Assembly (NCBI GenBank): GCA_002733215.1
Contig: NVUY01000010.1
Coordinates: 1 to 64,000 of the forward strand
Reading direction: 5' to 3'
Length of the DNA stretch: 64,000 bases
DNA from: Sulfurovum sp.
GTDB lineage: Bacteria; Campylobacterota; Campylobacteria; Campylobacterales; Sulfurovaceae
In this document: positions 50,737 through 59,176 of the stretch, in pieces
Numbering within the stretch: the stretch's first letter is position 1
Layout: each line of letters begins with the position of its first letter
Translations under genes and position numbers: made by a program
Notes under the pieces: model-generated
The model's database searches: none
The model's input: the letters and a program-made list of their open reading frames with translations, nothing else
What the model was told of the DNA's origin: nothing

Positions 50737-53700
50737 TTACGAATTAAAAATTCCCCTCAACTCATCCCTGTCCATATCTCCAAGCCAGTTCTCGCCGATA
50801 CTCACACTAAGATCAGATAGCTCTTTCTTGGCTTTTATCATCTTATCCATCTTCTCCTCAAAACTGTCTTTGGTGATAAAACGATACACAGAAACATTTC
50901 TCTTCTGCCCGATCCTGAAGGCTCTATCCGTTGCCTGGTTTTCAACAGCCGGATTAAACCACAGGTCGTAGTGGATGACATGATTTGCCTCTGTCAGATT
51001 TAGCCCTACTCCACCAGCTTTTAGAGAAAGGATGAAGATCTTATGTTTGGGGTCATTTTGGAAACTTTCGACTATCTCATCTCGTTTTTTCTTTGTTTGT
51101 GAACCTTTTAGAAAGAGTGGTGTAGTGAGCAGTACATCTTCTATCATTTTGACAAGAATATCACCCATTTGAGTATATTGAGTAAAGATAAGCACTTTCT
51201 CGTTTCGTTGCAAAATGGTCTCCAGTAGTGTTAAGAGTAGTTGTGATTTTCCTGATAGTTTTGGGTCGATAGGGCTTGTTTTATCAAAGTTTCTTGGGTG
51301 GTTACATATCTGTTTCAGGGAGATAATGAGCTTAAGCACCAATGCTCCTGTGTTTTCCTCATTTTCCATCATCCTGAAGCTTTCATCAACGACACTTTGG
51401 TAAAGTCCTGCTTGCTCTTTTGTCATAACAGAGTATTCATCAATAATGATCTTTTCAGGCAGATCAGGAGCGATATTTTTATCGGTTTTGAGCCGTCTCA
51501 GCATAAAAGGGGCTGTGATCTTTTTGAGCTTTTCTATTTTGACTCTGTCTTTTTTTATCTCTATATCTTTTGCATAGTTGTTTTGAAAATCTTTGAGCGT
51601 TTTAAGATATTTAGGCAGTGCAAAATCAAAAATGCTCCAAAGCTCTGAGAGATTGTTCTCAACAGGTGTACCGCTTAGAGCGATTTTATATTTAGCCTTG
51701 ATAGACTTTATTGCCTTACTGATCTCGGTATTTGGATTTTTTATTTTTTGCGCTTCATCAATAATAAGACAATCTATCTTCTCTTTTTTTAGTTTTGCCA
51801 GATCTCTTCGTACTATATCATAGGTAGTGATGAGTATATCTGACTCCTGAAACTCTCTTTTAAGACCATAGTAAGAGAAATAGCCAAGTGATGGAGCAAA
51901 CTTCTCCAGCTCATTTTCCCAGTTGCTGATAAGTGAAGTCGGCACCACAATGACCACACGCTTTTTGATAAAACTATTCTCTTTAAGATACAAGATGGTA
52001 CTAATGGCCTGGATCGTTTTTCCAAGCCCCATATCATCAGCCAAAATGGTACCAAACCCGTTAAGAAGATTGTTGATATTCCACGAAAAACCTCGCTCTT
52101 GATAGGCTCTGAGATTAGCTTGTAACGAAGAAGGAACAGCTATATCCTTGGGTCTAAACAGGTCATCGATATAGGCTTCCAACTCTTTGCTTAGAAAAGC
52201 TTCTCCATTAAGCGTTGCCTGTAAAATATCGAACTGATTGAGGCTTTTTTTTCGTTTGATCTCTGCAAAGATATTTTTAGCTTCTTCCGCCGAAATCACT
52301 ACAAAGTTTTCTTTAAATTCTATAAGTTCCTTTCCACTCTCTACAAGCTTTTCAAACTCCTCTACACTTAAGACCTCATCACCTATGGCGATCTGCCAGT
52401 CATATTCAAGCATGGATTGCAGATCAAAGAATGATTGCAGGTTTTTACCTTTTTTGCTGCTTACTTTAAGCGACAGTTTTGGACGTAAAAGATTTTTAAG
52501 CTCTTTAGGCAGGACAATATCTATACCAAGATTTGTGATAATAGACGAAGTCTTCAAGAGGAACTCTTCAAGTTTCAACTTAGAGAGTTTGATGCTGTCT
52601 TTCTGTAAAAGTTGGCTTATCTCAGGAAGATAGGCATGAAGAAAAGAGATAAATTTCAGTATCTCCATCTTCTTCAGGCTTGTTAAGCTTTGATTGAGAA
52701 GGTACTCCTTATTTACCTCTTGTACTTTTATGGAAAGATAATACTCTTTATCTTTGTCTATATATATTTTATATCGGTACTTACTTTTAACGATATCAAA
52801 GACAGCAAAATAGTTATAGATGGATGAGGCTAGATTTTCCTCCTCAAATCCTTTGACTTTAAATACTTTTGCATGAAAAAATGTCCATGTGATAGCAGGA
52901 GGGTTATTGTTCTGCTTTCTGTGTATAAATCCCATACCCGTTGCAAAATCACTTATGACTGCAGAAAGTATCGCATCAGTAGAACAGTTCTGATCTAGAT
53001 AGTTCGTTTTGTACTTTACTATCTTGGGAGCCATTTTTGAGAGAGAACTTAACTGTTCTTGCACCTGGGGAATGGAGTGAAGGGGTCTGTAAACAATAGT
53101 GAAACTCTTTTTGTCTTCAATCACAGCCGGGATAAATGCTTTTGCTTCTATCATTAAATAGGCTACCCTGAAGAGATAAAAGAGAAAACGGTAACTCTCG
53201 CTGCCACTGTCATCTTCAAAGGAGATAAAGAGTCTGAACAGTTCACTAATGTCAAGACTCATAGTGTCTTTTTTGAAAACAGCATCCATGTCCTGAAAAA
53301 GTTCACCGGACTCTGCCAGAAGAGGATTTTTGATATCAAACCTGCTATCATAAATATTATAATCAAGCAAAAACTCAAAATCTGCATTTTGAAACAGTCG
53401 CTCTATAGCTTCAATATCTCTGCTTTGGATCGCTGTGATATTGTATGCCAAAGCCCTTGGTACTTTTTTGTAAAACTCCTCCATCACCTCTTTGTAGTCA
53501 ATGGATGCAAAAGGAGGATTGGAAGAGAGCATAGAGAGTATAAAGTTGGAGCTGTCTTGCAGTTTAATGATCTCCAAAGGCTCACTACTCACCTCCTGTT
53601 CCTCATAAGGAGTTAGGGATAGTGGATACTCTATATTTATCTCACTCTCTATCCCATAATACTCAATCAGGTCAAACCCGCGAAGAGAAAAAAGGATAAA

Positions 53701-54150
53701 AGGATTTTTATCCATCTCACTCACTGCTATGTAGTAAAGCCCTGCAATATGCTTGCAGGCATACTCACCCCAAAAATCAGGACAGGAACAAGACATATTG
53801 AAATTTTCAAAAAGAGAGATTTTAGCTTCAAGGAGAAGTTTTAAAAAGGATTCAGGCAGATCCCCATTCATGATCGAAGCTAAGATAAGAGGATTATCCT
53901 CTAAGATAGTTTTAATACTCTCTATCTCATCTTTGCTAAAAGGAGTAAAATCCATGTCGGTACTGTAGTACGGGCTATAGTTCCCCTCTACCTTTGCTCC
54001 GATGTGACTCTTTTTGACAGAGACATCATATACTCTGCCCGTATTGGCATACGTCCTCCCCCTTCCCAGTCTTCCGTAATCTGTTTTCCTCTCCAATACT
54101 TTTAAAAGTTCTGCTCCCCAAATAGTGGTTCCGTACTGTATTCTTGCCAT
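50737..54150 (-). CDS. SNF2-family helicase with SWIM zinc finger
   Basis: CSCPDFWGEYACKHIAG SWIM motif; ILADDMGLGKTIQAIS; LIIDEAQKIKN; DRAFRIGQKRNVSVYRF. Confidence 0.92.
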   Translation of the reverse strand: MARIQYGTTIWGAELLKVLERKTDYGRLGRGRTYANTGRVYDVSVKKSHIGAKVEGNYSPYYSTDMDFTPFSKDEIESIKTILEDNPLILASIMNGDLPESFLKLLLEAKISLFENFNMSCSCPDFWGEYACKHIAGLYYIAVSEMDKNPFILFSLRGFDLIEYYGIESEINIEYPLSLTPYEEQEVSSEPLEIIKLQDSSNFILSMLSSNPPFASIDYKEVMEEFYKKVPRALAYNITAIQSRDIEAIERLFQNADFEFLLDYNIYDSRFDIKNPLLAESGELFQDMDAVFKKDTMSLDISELFRLFISFEDDSGSESYRFLFYLFRVAYLMIEAKAFIPAVIEDKKSFTIVYRPLHSIPQVQEQLSSLSKMAPKIVKYKTNYLDQNCSTDAILSAVISDFATGMGFIHRKQNNNPPAITWTFFHAKVFKVKGFEEENLASSIYNYFAVFDIVKSKYRYKIYIDKDKEYYLSIKVQEVNKEYLLNQSLTSLKKMEILKFISFLHAYLPEISQLLQKDSIKLSKLKLEEFLLKTSSIITNLGIDIVLPKELKNLLRPKLSLKVSSKKGKNLQSFFDLQSMLEYDWQIAIGDEVLSVEEFEKLVESGKELIEFKENFVVISAEEAKNIFAEIKRKKSLNQFDILQATLNGEAFLSKELEAYIDDLFRPKDIAVPSSLQANLRAYQERGFSWNINNLLNGFGTILADDMGLGKTIQAISTILYLKENSFIKKRVVIVVPTSLISNWENELEKFAPSLGYFSYYGLKREFQESDILITTYDIVRRDLAKLKKEKIDCLIIDEAQKIKNPNTEISKAIKSIKAKYKIALSGTPVENNLSELWSIFDFALPKYLKTLKDFQNNYAKDIEIKKDRVKIEKLKKITAPFMLRRLKTDKNIAPDLPEKIIIDEYSVMTKEQAGLYQSVVDESFRMMENEENTGALVLKLIISLKQICNHPRNFDKTSPIDPKLSGKSQLLLTLLETILQRNEKVLIFTQYTQMGDILVKMIEDVLLTTPLFLKGSQTKKKRDEIVESFQNDPKHKIFILSLKAGGVGLNLTEANHVIHYDLWFNPAVENQATDRAFRIGQKRNVSVYRFITKDSFEEKMDKMIKAKKELSDLSVSIGENWLGDMDRDELRGIFNS

Positions 54151-54179
54151 TTTACACCTTTTACAATATCTGCTTAGTC

Positions 54180-54460
54180 CTACACTTCCTTACACTCTGT
54201 AGCCCTAGCCCTATACTTCACATCAAGCAGCTCAAAATGCTTCTTCATACGGAAAATGGTACTGTTCTCTAAAGTGTTCTTGCATACTTGAAAGGGCATT
54301 GAGCACACCCTCTTTAATGGCGATAGACGGAGTAATGATGATATATTTATTCCATCCGTAATGCTCATAAAGTTCCAATATGGTTTTTATGTACACATAC
54401 ATTTTTCCCGTGCCGGTTTCCATCTCTACAGAGAAATCACGACTTTGCAGCATCATCGAC
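54180..54460 (-). pseudogene. Remnant of type III restriction enzyme Res subunit
   Basis: FSVEMETGTGKMYVYIKTILELYEHYGWNKYIIITPSIAIKEGVLNAL: type III Res Walker A region, but GTGKM instead of GTGKT, and truncated. Confidence 0.75.
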
Positions 54461-54611
54461 TCTTCAATACCATTGGTTCTCTGTACTTAATGAAGGTTTT
54501 CAAGTATAGTTTCCTCTTACTGTTATCAGTAAGGTATGAGAGTCTTAACAACTCTACAAGTGGCTCCGCTCTGCCGTATGAGCGACCATTATTAAAAATC
54601 ATTTGATACAT

Positions 54612-55039
54612 TCACAATTTTTTTATATTTTGTAGGGTTTTCAATATATTACTCTGGTTTTGATACTCATCTTCCGCATATTCTACAGCGAGAGAGAAAT
54701 TCATATTTTCCTCCAACAACATATATTTCAAATCAACCTCATACTCTGATAATTTATTTTTTACTACATCCCAAACGATATTTTCATCTATACCAAAATA
54801 TCCGTGTAAAATTTGATTTCTAAAATCAACTATCCTTCTGTACTTTGCATCTATTAGCTCATCTTTAAGTAAATATTTTGTTGCTTCACCTATAATTTCC
54901 AATTCACGAATAGTTGCATCCCAATAGACTTCATCGTATAAAAGTTACTTCCATTTTCAAACCTTTCTGTATATCGTTTTACCTTGTCAATGGCAATAAA
55001 GATATCTACAACATAAAATGTATTATCTCTATGTAACAT
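54612..55039 (-). pseudogene. HepT-family (DUF86) toxin, frameshifted
   Basis: MLHRDNTFYVVDIFIAIDKVKRYTERFENGSNF in one frame, YDEVYWDATIRELEIIGEATKYLL..RNQILHGYFGID in another; frame change near 54934-54944; RX4HXY motif present. Confidence 0.78.
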
Positions 55040-55319
55040 AAACAATATCCTCTTCTATTTTACTGCGTATAAGTTTTCTTATACTCTTCTCCATGCCCAG
55101 ATCTATAGATTTGCCAAAAGATTTTTCTAAAAATTCTTTCAGGTCATAATACAGATCAAAACTAGATGGCATGTCTGCAAGGATATCAATATCACTTTCA
55201 CTTGTCTCTTCACCTTCTGCATAACTGCCAAACAGTCCTATCTTTTTTATCTGATACTTTTCTTGAAGCATTGTTCTATTCTCTTTTAAAAATGATAATA
55301 TCGTCTGTTTATCCATCAC
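55029..55319 (-). CDS. MntA-family nucleotidyltransferase antitoxin
   Basis: IGLFGSYAEGEETSESDIDI: GSX10DXD motif intact; 11-bp overlap with hepT start. Confidence 0.88.
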   Translation of the reverse strand: MMDKQTILSFLKENRTMLQEKYQIKKIGLFGSYAEGEETSESDIDILADMPSSFDLYYDLKEFLEKSFGKSIDLGMEKSIRKLIRSKIEEDIVYVT

Positions 55320-55902
55320 AACACCTCCAAATCCAAATTCTCACGCAAATTCAACTTCACATTGGTACTCAACGCTTTCTCATAACAGATAAGCTTTTGC
55401 ACCTTAATGTCATTATCTGATGTAGATTGTTTAATAAACTCTTTTAATAATAAGGTTGGTTTTGGGAAATCAAAATATCTTGTTTCAAATAAATTCTCTT
55501 CCCCATAAATCTCATACATCACTTTACGAAGATTATGTACTTCATCCTCGTCTATACTTACAAAGATAACCCCATCCTCTTTGAGCAGATTACGACTCAA
55601 GCAAAGTCGTGGGTAGATCATGTTGAGCCAGTTAGTATGTCTTCTTCCTGTACTGTTACTTTTGGTAGAAGTATAGCCCTCATCACAAAGTTGGAAAATC
55701 ACGAATTATTCCTGTAGATTAAGATTATATATTTTAGCGTAAAGTAGCTAGCGTAAAACTTGTTATTTTTTAAGAACCCCATCACAACCTCATCAACACT
55801 TTTAGTCTCCTCTGTCAAACCATCCAGTATCTTAAACACCTCTTTAACTTGTTCAAAATTGGATATCACTATTTGTGATATCCAATTTTCATATTTAGAA
55901 TA
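55316..55902 (-). pseudogene. Remnant of type III DNA methyltransferase Mod
   Basis: GRRHTNWLNMIYPRLCLSRNLLKEDGVIFVSIDEDEVHNLRKVM and YFDFPKPTLLLKEFIKQSTSDND present; DPPY and FAGSGTT motifs absent; 55720-55902 encodes a further out-of-frame stretch that may be an N-terminal fragment. Confidence 0.75.
55855..55889. terminator. Strong palindrome downstream of polA
   Basis: AAAATTGGATATCAC-TATTT-GTGATATCCAATTTT, perfect 15-bp stem. Confidence 0.55.
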
Positions 55903-58632
55903 TTATTTCAACTCACCCCAAGAATCACCCACAGACACAGAACACTCCAAAGGAACATCGAGTTCTAAAACATTCACCATAGTATGTACAAAACGTTTAC
56001 TAATCTCTTCTACTTTCTCTTCTTTCACTTCAAAAATGAGTTCATCATGTATCTGAAGCAGCATGAATGCATCCAGTTTTTCTTCCTGTATCATAGAGTC
56101 TATCTGGTTCATGGAGAGTTTTATGAGGTCAGCGGCCGAGCCTTGGAATACTGTATTGACAGACTCACGCATGAACGCTGCTTTTTGCATACCGTTTGCA
56201 GATTCGTAGTCGAAGAGTCGTCTTCTTTTGAGTATGGTTTCCACATATCCGTCTATCTTGACCCTTTCCTGAATACCTTCCAGAAAACTTTTGACTGTAG
56301 GGAATGAAGCAAAGTAGTTAGTAATGATCTCTTTTGCCTCACCCGTAGAGATACCCAGTTCGTCAGAGAGTTTTTTAGGTCCCATACCGTAAAGTAGTCC
56401 AAAGTTCACAGACTTTGCAAAACTTCTTTTTTCTTTGGCATCTTCCTCTCCAAAGAGTATAGTTGAAGTGGCTAGGTGAATGTCAACACCATTTTGAAAG
56501 GCTTCCATTAGTGCGGCATCTTTTGAAAAGTGTGCGAGTAAACGAAGTTCAATTTGAGAGTAATCTATAGAAACCAGTTTATATCCTGCTTTAGCCACAA
56601 AAGCCTCTCTTACAGAACGTCCAAGCGCTGAACGCACAGGGATATTTTGCAAGTTAGGGTCACGTGAAGATAAACGACCCGTTGCTGTTCCTGTTTGTCC
56701 AAACGAAGTATAGATACGACTCTCTTCATCTGCATTTGCAAGTTTTAACAATGGCTCTACATAGGTTGAAAGTATTTTTTGATATTCACGATAGGCAAGT
56801 ATCTTTTCGATCACAGGGTGTTCTCCCAGCAGTCCGCTCAGCACCGCTTCATTTGTACTGTAACCTGTCTTGGTTTTCTTAGCACCTTTTAATCCCAGTT
56901 TTTGGAAGAGTATCTCTCCGAGTTGTTTGGGTGATTTGATGTTAAATTCAGACTCAGACAATGCATATATCTCATCAGTTAATATCTTTAAGTCTTCAGA
57001 AAGTGTTTTTTGAAGTTTTACAAGGACAGAGGGGTCTATCTTGATCCCCAAACGTTCCATACGCATGAGTACATTCATAAACGGGTACTCTACATTTTTT
57101 GCTTCTTTCAAAAGATGTGTCAAAGAAGAGAGTTCCATCTTTTTCTTCAGTGCAGCATACAAAAGAAAGGTCATCCATGCATCTTCTGCTGCATAAAATG
57201 TTGCATCATCTATGGCAACAGCAGAGAAGTCTTCACCTTTTTTCACCATCTCTTTAAAAGGTTTCATTTCGTATTTAAAAAACATCTTGGCAAGCGTATC
57301 AAGTCCGACTTTTGAACCGGGATTTGAAAGCCAAGCCATGATCATCGTGTCAGCATAAGGTGTAATCTCTTCAAAACCATACTGATTGCAAAGTAATGAA
57401 AAATCAAATTTTAGATTTTGTCCCACAACATTATGTATGAGTAGTTTTTTTAATGCCCTCACCGCATCTTTAATGTTTACCTGATCTTCCACACCCAAAT
57501 AGCTATGTCCTACGGGTACATAATAGGCTTTATCCGAAGCCAGACAAAAACTGAATCCTACCATTTTGGCTACTTTCGTGTCTAAGCCGGTGGTCTCTGT
57601 GTCAAATGCCACAATGGCATCTTTATCTATCTTGTCAAGGACAGCATCAAGCTTCTCTTTACTGTCTAGAGTAATGGCTTCAAAACGCAGTGTTGGATCT
57701 ACTGTTTTAGGTTTTGCTGCCTCTACCTCTGTGCCATATTCATCTTCCTTCATCCCTACTTTGGCTCTTCGTATGGCTTGTTTCATCTCATATTGTTCAA
57801 ACTCTTCCAGCAAACAGGAAAGGTAGTTCTTGTCTTCAAATACAAAACTTTCCACATCCATATCTTTAAACACATCCGTACTCATCGTGACCAATTCACG
57901 AGATAAAAATGCACTTTCTTTGCTCTCTAAAAGAAGTTTCTGTATGCGTGGCGTACCACAGTTCTCTATGTCCGCATAAATAGCCTCAAGTGTATGATAC
58001 GCATTGATAAGTTTTGACGCCCCTACTTTTCCTATGCCTTTAACACCGGGAACATTATCTGAGCTATCACCCAGTATGGCCTGGAAATTGATGAAATCTC
58101 TGGGGTGTACTCCAAACTTGTCGATACACGCTTGTTCATCTACCACCTGTTTCTTCACAGAATCATACATCTCTACCTTGCCGTCTTCTATCATTTGATA
58201 GAGGTCTTTATCATGAGATACAATACGGACTTTTATCCCTTTTTCTTTGGCGAATTTTGTAACTGTCGTGATGACATCATCTGCTTCAAATCCTTCTCTG
58301 CACAAATTGGCAAAGCCCATTTGTTCTATCCACTCTATGGCAACAGGAAGTTGTTTGACCAGATCATCCGGTGCAGGATCACGGTTTGCCTTGTATTCCG
58401 GGTAAAGGTCATTACGGAATGTTCTGCCTTTTGCATCCAGTGCAAATACCAGATAATCTGTACTGTGGTCACGATGCAGGGAGTCAACAAGATTGGCAAA
58501 GCCTGTCAACAGTCCTGTGGGAAAGCCTTCAGAATTACGTAGAGGAGGAAGTGCAAAGTAAGAACGAAAGAAGAAGCCGAAAGTATCTATAATAGTGATT
58601 GTTTTCAAGAAAAAGCCTAGTTTTTTATGCAT
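55903..58632 (-). CDS. polA: DNA polymerase I
   Basis: 5'-3' exo, 3'-5' exo (AFDTETTGLDT) and polymerase motifs (SIDYSQIELRLLAH, QIHDELIFEV). Confidence 0.96.
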   Translation of the reverse strand: MHKKLGFFLKTITIIDTFGFFFRSYFALPPLRNSEGFPTGLLTGFANLVDSLHRDHSTDYLVFALDAKGRTFRNDLYPEYKANRDPAPDDLVKQLPVAIEWIEQMGFANLCREGFEADDVITTVTKFAKEKGIKVRIVSHDKDLYQMIEDGKVEMYDSVKKQVVDEQACIDKFGVHPRDFINFQAILGDSSDNVPGVKGIGKVGASKLINAYHTLEAIYADIENCGTPRIQKLLLESKESAFLSRELVTMSTDVFKDMDVESFVFEDKNYLSCLLEEFEQYEMKQAIRRAKVGMKEDEYGTEVEAAKPKTVDPTLRFEAITLDSKEKLDAVLDKIDKDAIVAFDTETTGLDTKVAKMVGFSFCLASDKAYYVPVGHSYLGVEDQVNIKDAVRALKKLLIHNVVGQNLKFDFSLLCNQYGFEEITPYADTMIMAWLSNPGSKVGLDTLAKMFFKYEMKPFKEMVKKGEDFSAVAIDDATFYAAEDAWMTFLLYAALKKKMELSSLTHLLKEAKNVEYPFMNVLMRMERLGIKIDPSVLVKLQKTLSEDLKILTDEIYALSESEFNIKSPKQLGEILFQKLGLKGAKKTKTGYSTNEAVLSGLLGEHPVIEKILAYREYQKILSTYVEPLLKLANADEESRIYTSFGQTGTATGRLSSRDPNLQNIPVRSALGRSVREAFVAKAGYKLVSIDYSQIELRLLAHFSKDAALMEAFQNGVDIHLATSTILFGEEDAKEKRSFAKSVNFGLLYGMGPKKLSDELGISTGEAKEIITNYFASFPTVKSFLEGIQERVKIDGYVETILKRRRLFDYESANGMQKAAFMRESVNTVFQGSAADLIKLSMNQIDSMIQEEKLDAFMLLQIHDELIFEVKEEKVEEISKRFVHTMVNVLELDVPLECSVSVGDSWGELK

Positions 58633-58655
58633 TTTAGCCTATTCTCTGTTAGAGA

Positions 58656-59156
58656 TTGGCGTTTTCATCATTATCAGTTTTATTTAATTCAACATTAACA
58701 TTGTTGCTGTTATTATTGTGCATTATATTGTATATAAACATGAGGGATGACAGTATGGAGATAAATGAACCGAGAATGATGCACAAGCATACCAGTACCA
58801 GAAATGAAACCTATATACAGCCTCTTAACATAGATACAAAGTTTTCACAACAGGAAGTTGACCTTCAAAAGACACCTCTTTTTTTTCCGGAAGGTTTTGA
58901 AATGATATTTCTGGCTATCTATTTTATTATACTCCCCTATATCGCAGGCACTCTTTTCCTTTTTTTTTATGTCGCAGAGAGCTCTCCGGATCTCTTTTCA
59001 TCTATTTATGAAGCTTCATTTTTCATGTTAACCTGGACTATAGGGTATGAGATCCTCGCAGCACTTCTCCTGCTTTATATCGTAAAAATGTCTCTGACTT
59101 TTGCAAATGAAAATCGAAAGTCAAAGCCAAAACCGAGCGTAAAAAGATATCGCTGA
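58656..59156 (+). CDS. Hypothetical membrane protein; start uncertain
   Basis: Three hydrophobic segments, 166 aa open frame; no homology recognised. Confidence 0.45.
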   Translation: MAFSSLSVLFNSTLTLLLLLLCIILYINMRDDSMEINEPRMMHKHTSTRNETYIQPLNIDTKFSQQEVDLQKTPLFFPEGFEMIFLAIYFIILPYIAGTLFLFFYVAESSPDLFSSIYEASFFMLTWTIGYEILAALLLLYIVKMSLTFANENRKSKPKPSVKRYR

Positions 59157-59176
59157 GCATAAGGAGACCTCTAAGT

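Noticed and set aside
50737-54150. SNF2-SWIM helicase as part of a defence system (DISARM-like)
   Set aside because: Adjacent R-M genes are dead remnants and no DISARM partners are present; SNF2-SWIM proteins are common as single genes.
54361-54606. Plus-strand 81-aa ORF near the Res remnant
   Set aside because: Antisense to R-M debris; no recognisable domain.
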